Part shown: piece by piece, positions 6,369-13,011 of the stretch
Numbering within the stretch: position 1 is the stretch's first letter
How the letters are laid out: every line of letters starts with the position of its first letter
DNA from: Deinococcus frigens DSM 12807
GTDB lineage: Bacteria; Deinococcota; Deinococci; Deinococcales; Deinococcaceae
Length of the DNA stretch: 14,648 nt
NCBI RefSeq assembly: GCF_000701425.1
Contig: NZ_JNIW01000071.1
Span: 1-14,648 of the forward strand
Direction of reading: 5' to 3'
The notes under the pieces: model-generated
Databases searched by the model: none
The model's input: the letters and a program-made list of their open reading frames with translations, nothing else
What the model was told of the DNA's origin: nothing
Program-made: the position numbers and the translations under genes

Positions 6369-6431
6369 TCACCAGACACAGCCTGGATTCACCAGACACA
6401 GCCTGGATTCACCAGACACAGCCTGGATTCA
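6369..6431. repeat. three perfect 20-bp tandem repeats between convergent genes
   Basis: The unit TCACCAGACACAGCCTGGAT occurs three times without change (6369-6388, 6389-6408, 6409-6428), and the next three bases begin a fourth copy. Each unit contains an imperfect 15-bp palindrome, CCAGACACAGCCTGG, so half-sites recur at a spacing close to two DNA helical turns. The partial fourth copy supplies the stop codon of the deacetylase gene (TGA, 6431-6429). The array therefore lies in the 3' untranslated region of that mRNA and downstream of the DJ-1-like gene. There are no spacers, so it is not a CRISPR array. Confidence 0.9.
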
Positions 6432-7274
6432 GTCCAGCCCTTCCCCTCCCGCCACGCCGTCGAACAACCCCCGAAGCGGCCAGTTCCGAATCGGCGTGCG
6501 CGTGCCGCCGATGCTGAAGTTTTCAGACCCCAGCATGCGCGTTTCCATCTCGTCGCGCTCTTCTGGCGACATCTGGCCCAGGCGGCTGTCGGGTCCCATC
6601 TGGGTGCCATGGGCGGCCAGCGCGGCCTTCTTGTTCTTGCGGTAGGGGCTGACGTCCATGCTAACGGCGATGGTGCTTTCGGACACGCCGTAGACCTCCG
6701 GATCCAGGTCCTGACCCATGCGCGATAGCCCCCTGGCGGCCTCCACGTTCAGCGTCGTGAAGTACAGCCGCTGCGGGCCGCCGTAGGGCAGGACGCCCGT
6801 GCTGAAAAAGGCGGCGGTGGTGGCCCGGTTGATCTGAAGGTGGTCGATGTGGCCGTACCCGCCGTGTGGATCAAAGGTCACCAGCACCTGCGGCTGATAT
6901 TCCGCGATGACGGCGCGCAGTTTGGTCTCGATCTCCAGCGGCGTCACGTTCATCATCGCCAGCGGATCGTCGTGGCGGGTGCGCTCGTAGCGGCCCGAAT
7001 CGTGGAAATCCAGAAAGATGGGGGCGGGGATGCCCAGTGCCTTGCACGCCTCGCGCAGCTCGTGTTCGCGTTGCTGGCCCAGATCGTCCACGGTCATGCC
7101 CGGCACGGTGATCTTGCCCGCCTCGCCCCGGTTGGCGCAGACCAGTTGCACCCGCACCCCCTTGCGCGCGTAATGGGTGAGCGTGCCGCCCACGCTGAAC
7201 GCCTCGTCGTCCGGGTGGGCAAAGACGGCCATCAGGGTGGGTGCGTTGCCAGTTGGATCGTGTGGTTCGGTCAT
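6429..7274 (-). CDS. PIG-L/LmbE family N-acetylglucosaminyl deacetylase
   Basis: This 281-residue zinc-dependent deacetylase has the family signature AHPDDE at residues 19-24. A second metal-binding segment, PHGGYGHIDH, is at 136-145. H20, D23 and H145 are the likely zinc ligands and D22 the likely catalytic base. Family members remove acetyl groups from N-acetylglucosamine conjugates; MshB/Mca act in mycothiol metabolism and BshB in bacillithiol synthesis. Because Deinococcus is known to make bacillithiol, a BshB-type role is plausible, but the GGYGHxDH segment and the length resemble MshB/Mca more than short BshB, so I assign no symbol. The ATG at 7274 is chosen because a TACACT box lies seven bases upstream; the ATG ten codons earlier is less likely. 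It is divergent from the 84-residue gene. Confidence 0.87.
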   Translation of the reverse strand: MTEPHDPTGNAPTLMAVFAHPDDEAFSVGGTLTHYARKGVRVQLVCANRGEAGKITVPGMTVDDLGQQREHELREACKALGIPAPIFLDFHDSGRYERTRHDDPLAMMNVTPLEIETKLRAVIAEYQPQVLVTFDPHGGYGHIDHLQINRATTAAFFSTGVLPYGGPQRLYFTTLNVEAARGLSRMGQDLDPEVYGVSESTIAVSMDVSPYRKNKKAALAAHGTQMGPDSRLGQMSPEERDEMETRMLGSENFSIGGTRTPIRNWPLRGLFDGVAGGEGLD

Positions 7275-7281
7275 GTCCCGG

Positions 7282-7287
7282 AGTGTA
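7282..7287 (-). promoter_or_regulatory. -10 box of the PIG-L deacetylase gene (leaderless)
   Basis: TACACT on the minus strand, seven bases before the ATG at 7274. It lies 30 bases from the opposing -10 box at 7317, so the two -35 regions must overlap. Confidence 0.55.
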
Positions 7288-7316
7288 GTGCGGGAACGCG
7301 CCAAGCCCCCATGACG

Positions 7317-7322
7317 TACTGT
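7317..7322 (+). promoter_or_regulatory. -10 box of the 84-residue protein gene (leaderless)
   Basis: TACTGT lies eight bases before the ATG at 7331, supporting that start over the upstream in-frame ATT codon at 7325. Confidence 0.45.
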
Positions 7323-7330
7323 GGTTGATC

Positions 7331-7585
7331 ATGAGAAGCGCCCTCAGCGCCCTGTATGCCGTCCTCCGCGCCCTGTTTCTGGGATTGATCGGTCAGCCGG
7401 ACGGCGGCACCGAGCCGGATGCCCAGGCGAGAAAAGCTCGCCAGCGTGCGCGCGTGCGGGAAAATCGGCCCAGCGGCCCGCTCCAGACCCTCGGCACGCT
7501 GGTCCGCACCGCCTTTTACGCCGCCATCTTTCAGCCCCAGGACGGCGAGGATTCCCCGGCTTCCAGGCGCAAACCGCGCAGGTAG
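7331..7585 (+). CDS. small hypothetical protein with a duplicated hydrophobic motif
   Basis: This 84-residue protein has no recognised family. It contains two similar segments of about 20 residues, at 4-23 ([20 protein letters not shown]) and 50-69 ([20 protein letters not shown]). They share a leucine pattern, a central arginine, a phenylalanine, an isoleucine and a closing QP. Between them is a basic stretch (R34-R46), and the C terminus is also basic (RRKPRR). The hydrophobic segments are short and contain arginine, so membrane-surface helices are as likely as spanning ones. The start has a leaderless-type -10 box. Its last 55 bases overlap the 3' end of the opposite-strand gene at 7531-7758. 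Codon bias is typical for the window. Confidence 0.62.
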   Translation: MRSALSALYAVLRALFLGLIGQPDGGTEPDAQARKARQRARVRENRPSGPLQTLGTLVRTAFYAAIFQPQDGEDSPASRRKPRR

Positions 7586-7758
7586 AAGTCCCACACGGCG
7601 TCCGGCCAGGTCTGGTAGATCAGGCGGCGGTTGGGAACATCGGCGGCCTCCAGCGCCTCCCCGACGGCGCGGTAAAAGCGGCTGCCCTGCTGCTTCATCG
7701 CCAGCGCCGTCCAGTAGACCTCGGCGGCCATCAGCGTTTCCAGGCGTTGGGTGTCCAT
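7531..7758 (-). CDS. small hypothetical protein overlapping the 84-residue gene tail to tail
   Basis: This 75-residue soluble protein starts [20 protein letters not shown]. It is helical and rich in tryptophan and tyrosine, including a [16 protein letters not shown] segment (about residues 48-63). I recognise no family. The reading frame remains open far upstream, but residues before this ATG are antisense to parA and lack protein character. No canonical TAnnnT box precedes the ATG; CATGAT six bases upstream is a weak substitute. Third-position G/C bias is strong, and the composition is more protein-like than a shadow frame. The convergent overlap with the plus-strand small gene means that one of the two could be spurious. 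Confidence 0.5.
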   Translation of the reverse strand: MDTQRLETLMAAEVYWTALAMKQQGSRFYRAVGEALEAADVPNRRLIYQTWPDAVWDFYLRGLRLEAGESSPSWG

Positions 7759-7797
7759 GGCCACATCATGCCTGACACCGCCGCCCGTCCCGTCTGC

Positions 7798-7803
7798 TAC
7801 GCT
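7798..7803 (+). promoter_or_regulatory. -10 box of the parA-like gene (leaderless)
   Basis: TACGCT lies six bases before the ATG at 7810 with no Shine-Dalgarno sequence. It fixes the ParA start and excludes a much longer upstream extension of the frame. Confidence 0.6.
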
Positions 7804-7809
7804 CCACGC

Positions 7810-8427
7810 ATGCCCCACGTCATTGCCGTCACGTCCGAAAAGGGAGGCGTGGGCAAGAGTACGCTGGCGGTTCATCTGGCCGGGGCGTTGACCCGGCGCG
7901 GCCTGTCCACGGTCCTTATCGACGAGGACGGACGGGTGGGCAGCAGCCTGCGCTGGGCAGCGCGTGCGCCGGAAGCAGGGCTGGGTTTTCCCGTCCTGGC
8001 CCCGGACGACGTGAAACCCAAGAAACTGGCCGACGCCGACGCCGTCCTGATCGACACCGAGGGCCGCCCGAAGCGCAAGGAGCTGCGCCGCCTCTCGGAG
8101 CGCGCGGACCTGATTCTGGTGCCGTCCGGCGTGGGTGCGCTGGAACTGGAGGCCACCCGCGAACTGCTGGACTTCCTGCTGGAGGCGGGCGATGTGGGCC
8201 GCAAGACCCGCATCGTCCTGACCCGTGTGCCGCCCGTGGGCCACGCTGGAGAGGACGCCCGCGAGAATCTGCGCGACGAGGGCCTGACCGTGTGCAACAC
8301 GCTGGTGCGCCAGTACGCCGCCTACCACAAGGCCGCCGAACTGGGCGTGCTGGCCGTGGGCGTGCGCGACAGCCGCGCCGCCGTGGCCTGGGCCGACATC
8401 CTGGCGCTGTCGCGGGAACTGCTGTGA
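7810..8427 (+). CDS. ParA-family ATPase (MinD/ParA/Soj type), short form
   Basis: This 205-residue deviant Walker ATPase has the nucleotide-binding loop KGGVGKST at residues 11-18 (signature lysine K11, Walker lysine K16). A second acidic motif, LIDEDG, is at 36-41, and the Walker B strand VLIDTEG is at 79-85 with D82. Such proteins dimerise with ATP, bind DNA nonspecifically and move cargo when a partner stimulates hydrolysis. There is no N-terminal helix-turn-helix, and the short length matches type Ib plasmid ParA proteins. The next gene, ten bases downstream, encodes a small basic RHH-like protein, the type of partner these use. It has its own leaderless promoter. Whether it partitions DNA, another cargo, or acts as a regulator is unknown. 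Confidence 0.88.
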   Translation: MPHVIAVTSEKGGVGKSTLAVHLAGALTRRGLSTVLIDEDGRVGSSLRWAARAPEAGLGFPVLAPDDVKPKKLADADAVLIDTEGRPKRKELRRLSERADLILVPSGVGALELEATRELLDFLLEAGDVGRKTRIVLTRVPPVGHAGEDARENLRDEGLTVCNTLVRQYAAYHKAAELGVLAVGVRDSRAAVAWADILALSRELL

Positions 8428-8437
8428 GGCGAGATTG

Positions 8438-8686
8438 ATGCCACGCTTCGACTATCTGGAGAGCGGACCAAAAAAGAAGGCCAAAAAGCCCAAAGTTCGC
8501 AAGGCCACCCCCGCGCCCGGTGGCCGCCACAAGGGCGAGTCTGGCGAGCGCGTGGAGACCGTCTACATCCGCAAAGAAACGCTGCGGGCCGTGTGGCGCG
8601 AGGTCAGGGGCGACGGCAATCCTGCCGAGAGCGTCAGCGAACTGGTAGAAGACCTGCTGCTGGCCTGGCTGCGCGAACGGGCGTAG
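8438..8686 (+). CDS. small basic protein with a probable ribbon-helix-helix domain (ParA partner candidate)
   Basis: This 82-residue protein has a very basic, flexible N-terminal part (PKKKAKKPKVRK at 11-22, further basic residues to about 32). Residues 38-82 fit a ribbon-helix-helix DNA-binding fold: a strand ETVYIRKE, a helix LRAVWREV, a turn with DGNPAES, and a helix VSELVEDLLLAWLRER. This layout resembles ParG-like centromere-binding proteins, whose mobile basic tail stimulates the ParA ATPase. A GAGGCGAG stretch 5-12 bases before the ATG may serve as ribosome-binding site, and the gap to the upstream stop is only ten bases, so the genes are probably co-transcribed. The family assignment is from pattern reading only; a generic RHH regulator is the alternative. 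Confidence 0.68.
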   Translation: MPRFDYLESGPKKKAKKPKVRKATPAPGGRHKGESGERVETVYIRKETLRAVWREVRGDGNPAESVSELVEDLLLAWLRERA

Positions 8687-8692
8687 AACCCC

Positions 8693-8728
8693 AACAAGAA
8701 AAAAGCCCTCTCCGCCGGGAAGAGGGCT
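8693..8728 (-). terminator. intrinsic terminator of the aldo/keto reductase gene
   Basis: On the minus strand an 8-bp perfect stem (AGCCCTCT at 8728-8721 with AGAGGGCT at 8711-8704, nine-base loop) is followed by a T-rich run (8704-8693). It lies about 20 bases past the reductase stop. No T-run follows on the plus strand, so it would not efficiently stop the ParA operon. Confidence 0.85.
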
Positions 8729-8747
8729 GGGCGAGGGGTCAGTCGCC

Positions 8748-9695
8748 CTACGCCGGGTTCAGGATCTCCTCGATCTTGTCCTGCACGTCGTCGCTCAGGC
8801 GCACGCCCGCCGCTTTCACGGTGTCCTGGATCTGGCTGACCTTGGTGGCCCCGGTGATCACGCTGCTGACCCCTGGCTGGCGCAGCAGCCACGCCAGCGC
8901 CAGTTGCGCCCGCGTGATGCCCAGGTCATCGGCCACCGGCTTGAGATCCCGCACTTTCTGGATGTTCTGGTCGGTCAGGAAGTTCTTGCCCCAGTTTTCC
9001 TTCTCGGTCAGGCGCGCGCCCTCGGGCTTGCCGTCGTCGTACTTGCCAGTCAGCAGGCCCATCGCCAGCGGACTCCAGACCACCAGGCCGATGCCCGCAC
9101 CCGCCGTGTAGGGCAGGATTTCCTTTTCTACCCGTTCGCGGCGCAGCATGGAGTATTCCGGTTGCTCGGTCACCGGGCCGTGTAGCCCATTGGCGCGGGC
9201 AAATTCTGCGGCCTGGGCAATGCGCGCGGCGGGCCACATCGAGGTTCCCCAGTACATGGCCTGACCGTTGCGGATCACCTGATCGAAGGCCATCACGATC
9301 TCTTCCATCGGCACATCAGGGTCGTAGCGGTGGGCGAAGTAGATGTCCAGATAATCCGTTCCCAGGCGCTTGAGGGTCTTGCCCACGCTTTCCAGCACAT
9401 GCTTGCGGCTCAGGCCCCGGTCGTTCACGTCGTCGCTCATGGGCCAGAACACCTTGCTGGACATGACCAGCGTATGCCGGGGCAATTCCTTGAGCACCGC
9501 GCCCATCAGCTCCTCGCTGCGGCCCCGCGCGTACACGTCGGCCTGATCGAAGAAATTCACGCCGCCCTCGTAGGCCGCTGTCACGATGTCGCGGACTATC
9601 TGCTGCTCATCGACGCCCGCACCGTAGGTTTCCCAGCCGCCCAGCGCGACTTCACTGACTTTCAGACCACTCTTGCCCAGATTCCGGTATTCCAT
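8748..9695 (-). CDS. aldo/keto reductase, potassium-channel beta-subunit-like
   Basis: This 315-residue NADP(H)-dependent oxidoreductase has a TIM-barrel fold. The opening YRNLGKSGLKVSEVALGGW closely resembles Kv-beta/YghZ-type aldo/keto reductases (AKR6/AKR14 branch). The catalytic tetrad is visible as D50 and Y55 in FFDQADVYARG, K81 in SSKVFW, and H122 in FAHRYDPD. The C-terminal cofactor segment SSVITGATKVSQIQDTV (about 275-291) is conserved. The family reduces aldehydes and ketones, often for detoxification; the substrate here is unknown. The ATG at 9695 is preceded by a TAAAGT box at eight bases, so it is leaderless. A perfect inverted repeat covers that box, suggesting repression. It is monocistronic with a terminator. 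Confidence 0.92.
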   Translation of the reverse strand: MEYRNLGKSGLKVSEVALGGWETYGAGVDEQQIVRDIVTAAYEGGVNFFDQADVYARGRSEELMGAVLKELPRHTLVMSSKVFWPMSDDVNDRGLSRKHVLESVGKTLKRLGTDYLDIYFAHRYDPDVPMEEIVMAFDQVIRNGQAMYWGTSMWPAARIAQAAEFARANGLHGPVTEQPEYSMLRRERVEKEILPYTAGAGIGLVVWSPLAMGLLTGKYDDGKPEGARLTEKENWGKNFLTDQNIQKVRDLKPVADDLGITRAQLALAWLLRQPGVSSVITGATKVSQIQDTVKAAGVRLSDDVQDKIEEILNPA

Positions 9696-9703
9696 AAGCT
9701 GCC

Positions 9704-9709
9704 ACTTTA
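9704..9709 (-). promoter_or_regulatory. -10 box of the aldo/keto reductase gene (leaderless)
   Basis: TAAAGT on the minus strand fits TAnnnT, eight bases before the ATG at 9695. Confidence 0.5.
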
Positions 9710-9719
9710 ACTCTTAAAG
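9705..9719. promoter_or_regulatory. perfect inverted repeat over the reductase -10 box (candidate operator)
   Basis: CTTTAA-CTC-TTAAAG is a perfect 6-3-6 inverted repeat. It covers five of the six bases of the predicted -10 box, so a bound protein would block RNA polymerase. Its low GC content stands out in this region. Confidence 0.45.
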
Positions 9720-9787
9720 CATGAATGGACCGCCAGCCTCAAAGTTGGGTGAAGGGCACAGCGGGGAATCGGTGGATGATGACCGGG

Positions 9788-9818
9788 GAGGGCGTCGAGC
9801 CAAGTTCCCTCCGCCCTC
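9788..9818. terminator. weak hairpin at the end of the dehydratase gene
   Basis: GAGGGCG (9788-9794) pairs perfectly with CGCCCTC (9812-9818), overlapping the dehydratase stop codon. The loop is 17 bases and no T-run follows on either strand, so terminator function is doubtful. Confidence 0.25.
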
Positions 9819-10791
9819 ACCCTGATTCTTCTGCAAGTAATTTCACCAGCGTCCCCACGTCCAGGTTGCCGCCGCTGACCACCGCCACCAGCGGGCCGGG
9901 GCCAAAGTTATGCCCGCCGTACAGCGCTGCCGCCACCGTGACCGCGCCGCTGGGTTCGGCCACCAGCCGGGCGCGAAGGACCGTATCGCGTACCGCCCGC
10001 CGCATCTGCGCTTCATTCACGGTCACGATGTCATCTACATGGACGCGGATGTGTCCCCAGGTCAGCTCTCCAACTTGCGTGACGCGCAGGCCGTCGGCCA
10101 GGGTACGGGCCACGTCGGCAGCGTCCCAGGCCACGCGCCCCCCGGCCCGCAGGCTGGCCTGGGCGTCCGCCGCCAGTGCGGGTTCCACGCCGATCACGCG
10201 CACGTCCGGGCGCTGGGATTTAATGGCCACCGCCACCCCCGAGATCAGCCCGCCGCCGCTGACCGGCACCAGTACCGTTCCCACTGTCGGCAGGTCCTCC
10301 AGAATCTCCAGCCCCACTGTGCCGGCCCCGGCAATGATCTGCGCGTCGTCATAGGGGGGCACCGGGGTCAGGCCGCGTTCCTCCGCAATTTCCCTGGCCT
10401 TCGCGGCCCGCTCCTCGCTGGCGTTGCCCACCAGCACGACTTCTGCGCCGCACGCGCGGGTGGCCGCCAGCTTGGTCTGCGGCGCACCGGACGGCATCAC
10501 CACCACCGCCGGAATGCCCAGCGCCCGCGCCGCGTGGGCCACCGCCCCGGCGTGGTTGCCGCTGGAATGGGCCACGACGCCTCTGGCCCGCTGTGCTGCT
10601 GACAGTGACAGCAATTTGTTAAAGGCCCCGCGCAACTTGAACGCCCCGGTGGGGTGCAGGTTCTCGGCCTTGAGCCACAGGTTCTCGTTCGGAAAGGGGA
10701 CCAGCGGTGTGCGGTCCACCCATTCGCTCAGGCGGGTCTGCGCGGCCTGAATCTCGGCCAGGGTCACGAGCATTTTGGCATTGGGGGTCAT
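9817..10791 (-). CDS. PLP-dependent threonine/serine dehydratase or serine racemase
   Basis: This 324-residue fold-type II PLP enzyme has K52 (in GAFKLRGA) as the Schiff-base lysine, SSGNH at 76-80, the phosphate-binding SGGGL loop at 178-182, and a C-terminal SGGNLD that places a serine near the PLP ring nitrogen. E203, A207 and D209 have the spacing of the divalent-metal site in serine racemases. It would deaminate threonine or serine to 2-oxoacids, and may racemise serine. There is no C-terminal ACT-like regulatory domain, so it resembles catabolic dehydratase/serine racemase rather than long biosynthetic IlvA. Unlike most neighbours it has a strong AGGAGG (10804-10799) seven bases before the ATG. 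The frame's long upstream extension is antisense to the hydrolase gene and was rejected. Confidence 0.88.
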   Translation of the reverse strand: MTPNAKMLVTLAEIQAAQTRLSEWVDRTPLVPFPNENLWLKAENLHPTGAFKLRGAFNKLLSLSAAQRARGVVAHSSGNHAGAVAHAARALGIPAVVVMPSGAPQTKLAATRACGAEVVLVGNASEERAAKAREIAEERGLTPVPPYDDAQIIAGAGTVGLEILEDLPTVGTVLVPVSGGGLISGVAVAIKSQRPDVRVIGVEPALAADAQASLRAGGRVAWDAADVARTLADGLRVTQVGELTWGHIRVHVDDIVTVNEAQMRRAVRDTVLRARLVAEPSGAVTVAAALYGGHNFGPGPLVAVVSGGNLDVGTLVKLLAEESG

Positions 10792-10798
10792 CGGTGTG

Positions 10799-10821
10799 CC
10801 TCCTGTCCCCCACGCTACCCT
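10799..10821. promoter_or_regulatory. overlapping divergent -10 boxes and a Shine-Dalgarno site
   Basis: The plus-strand box TACCCT (10816-10821) lies seven bases before the hydrolase ATG at 10829. The minus-strand box TAGCGT (10817-10812) would start a short leader containing AGGAGG (10804-10799) for the dehydratase. The two boxes share the TA at 10816-10817, so polymerase could open only one at a time. Box identities are inferred from the recurring spacing in the window. Confidence 0.5.
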
Positions 10822-10828
10822 GTTCTGC

Positions 10829-11728
10829 ATGTCCCTGATTGCCCTGGCCCCCGGCATCCTGTATCTGCCCGGCGCGGTCAACAGCGTCGTGGTAGTGGCC
10901 CGGGGTGCGGACGCCCTGCTGATCGACACCGGTCTGGACGACTCGCACGCGCGCAAGCTGTTGCGGGCGGTGGCAGACGCGGGCCTGACCCCGTGCGGCA
11001 TCCTGAACACCCACAGCCACGCGGACCACCACGGCGGCAATGCATTCATCCTCAAGCGCTTTCCAGAGTTGAAAATCTTTGCCCCGCCGCTGGAAGACGC
11101 CCTGATCACCCACCCGATTCTGGAGCCGTTGACCCTGTTCGGCGCACGCCCGCCGCGCGAGTTGCAGAACAAATTCCTGCTTGCGCCGCGCAGCCCCGCC
11201 CGCCTGGCCCCGGAGCCGGGCCTGTGCCGCATTGGCGGAGCCGACATCGAACTGATCGAGGTGGCCGGGCATGCCTCATTGATGTACGCCGTGCGGGTGG
11301 GCGAGGTGCTGTACGCTGCCGACGCGCTGTTCGGCCCGGAGGCACTGGCAAAGCACCCCCTGACCTTCTGCGCCGATTCGGGGCTGCAAAAGCAGAGCGC
11401 GGCCAAACTGTTGGAGCTGGAGGGCGTCAAAACCGTGCTGCCCGGCCACGGCGAACCCACGGACGATCTGGCCGGGCTGGTGGCGATCAACCTCGCGGCC
11501 TACGAGCGGACCACGGCGGCGGTCCTGGGCGCGGTGGGTGGGGGAGAGGCCAGCATTGACGAGCTGCTGGCCCGCGTGTGCGGCGCGCTGGGGGTGACCA
11601 TGACCAACGTCGGGGCCGTGGTCCTCAACCGCGCCGTGGTCAGCGCCCACCTGACCGAACTGCTTGAAACGGGACGGGTGCAGATGAAGGTTTCGGGCAA
11701 CAAACTCATCTTCAGCGCGCAAGCGTAA
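10829..11728 (+). CDS. metallo-beta-lactamase-fold hydrolase
   Basis: This 299-residue protein of the metallo-beta-lactamase superfamily has the metal-binding motif THSHADHHGG at residues 61-70 (H62, H64, D66, H67). Further ligands are H148 in VAGHAS, D165 in YAADAL, and H207 in LPGHGEP, so both metal sites look complete. The C-terminal 85 residues are helical and resemble the winged-helix tail of LACTB2-like hydrolases. Possible activities include thioesterase, lactonase or nuclease; none can be chosen. The ATG at 10829 follows a TACCCT box by seven bases with no Shine-Dalgarno sequence (leaderless). It is divergent from the dehydratase gene, with 37 bases between the two start codons. The dps gene follows 46 bases downstream with its own promoter. 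Confidence 0.88.
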   Translation: MSLIALAPGILYLPGAVNSVVVVARGADALLIDTGLDDSHARKLLRAVADAGLTPCGILNTHSHADHHGGNAFILKRFPELKIFAPPLEDALITHPILEPLTLFGARPPRELQNKFLLAPRSPARLAPEPGLCRIGGADIELIEVAGHASLMYAVRVGEVLYAADALFGPEALAKHPLTFCADSGLQKQSAAKLLELEGVKTVLPGHGEPTDDLAGLVAINLAAYERTTAAVLGAVGGGEASIDELLARVCGALGVTMTNVGAVVLNRAVVSAHLTELLETGRVQMKVSGNKLIFSAQA

Positions 11729-11763
11729 AGAAATCCGCATGGCCCGCGCGCGGGGTGCGGGGG

Positions 11764-11769
11764 TAGCGT
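11764..11769 (+). promoter_or_regulatory. -10 box of dps (leaderless)
   Basis: TAGCGT lies five bases before the ATG at 11775; no Shine-Dalgarno sequence is present. It excludes an earlier start at 11739. Confidence 0.5.
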
Positions 11770-11774
11770 GGGGC

Positions 11775-12416
<642 letters not shown>

Positions 12417-12438
12417 TTTTTAAAAGATTTGAAAGAGA

Positions 12439-12476
12439 GGGTGGGCCGCCAGCGCGTTTGGGCAGCCCACCCTTTT
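12439..12476 (+). terminator. intrinsic terminator after dps
   Basis: GGGTGGGC (12439-12446) pairs perfectly with GCCCACCC (12465-12472), followed by TTTT (12473-12476). It should end most dps transcripts. The next gene starts 20 bases later with no room for a separate promoter after the hairpin, so partial read-through may supply it. Confidence 0.8.
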
Positions 12477-12495
12477 GTGACGTGGAGGCGAACGA

Positions 12496-12987
12496 ATGCC
12501 GAAATTCGACTATGACCTGGACTACGCCGAACTCGATCTGCGCGCCCGGCCAGAGCTGTACCGCGTGGGCAGGGGGGAGCAGGGCGTGCTGCTGGTGCAG
12601 CCGTACAAGAGTGAGATTTTGCCCCACTGGCGCTTTGCCACACCGGACGTGGCCCACGAGAGCAGCGAGGCCATTTACGGCATGTTCGAGAAATATTTAC
12701 AGGACGGAGATTTCGTCGGCGCGGACATGGCCCGCAAGTTTTTACAAATGGGCTTCACCCGCGCCCGCCGCTACGCCAACCACAAGGGCGGCAAGAAGTA
12801 CGACGGCCCCGTTCCCGACGACAGGAAGGGCCAGAGCGGCGCGCACGGACGTGCGGAATTGCCCCGCCAGCCCGAGGACCCCGTGAAGGCCGAATCCGCC
12901 CGCATCTTCAAGGTGAAATGGGACGAGGCCGAGGCGAACGAGCAATACGCCCGCCTGAAAAAGGACCACCGGGCGAAGTATGGATGA
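12496..12987 (+). CDS. DUF4385 family protein
   Basis: This 163-residue protein matches the DUF4385 family as I remember it. The opening MPKFDYDLDYAELDLR, the ELYRVGRGEQGVLLVQPYKS segment (about 22-41), MARKFLQMGFTRARRYANHK (about 78-97), and the GRAELPRQPEDPVKAESARI stretch (about 118-137) are all typical. The function is unknown; it is a soluble, charged cytoplasmic protein present in many bacteria. It has a clear GGAGG at 12484-12488, seven bases before the ATG, unlike the leaderless genes around it. It lies just after the dps terminator, so it may be expressed by read-through and thus partly follow dps. It is convergent with mnmE (24 bases between stops). Confidence 0.85.
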   Translation: MPKFDYDLDYAELDLRARPELYRVGRGEQGVLLVQPYKSEILPHWRFATPDVAHESSEAIYGMFEKYLQDGDFVGADMARKFLQMGFTRARRYANHKGGKKYDGPVPDDRKGQSGAHGRAELPRQPEDPVKAESARIFKVKWDEAEANEQYARLKKDHRAKYG

Positions 12988-13011
12988 TGGAGCCTCCTAC
13001 TTTCCCACGCA

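Noticed and set aside
6369..6431. CRISPR array
   Set aside because: The 20-bp units are directly adjacent with no spacers and there are no cas genes.
6339..6728. Plus-strand frames reading through the 20-bp repeats
   Set aside because: The repeated peptide arises from the tandem DNA repeat, and the rest is antisense to the deacetylase gene.
7321..7809. N-terminal extension of ParA
   Set aside because: The extension crosses two other small genes and lacks protein character; the ATG at 7810 has a well-spaced -10 box and the nucleotide-binding loop follows at the usual distance.
10792..11490. Long N-terminal extension of the dehydratase frame
   Set aside because: It lies antisense to the hydrolase gene; the ATG at 10791 has a strong AGGAGG and gives the family's normal N terminus.
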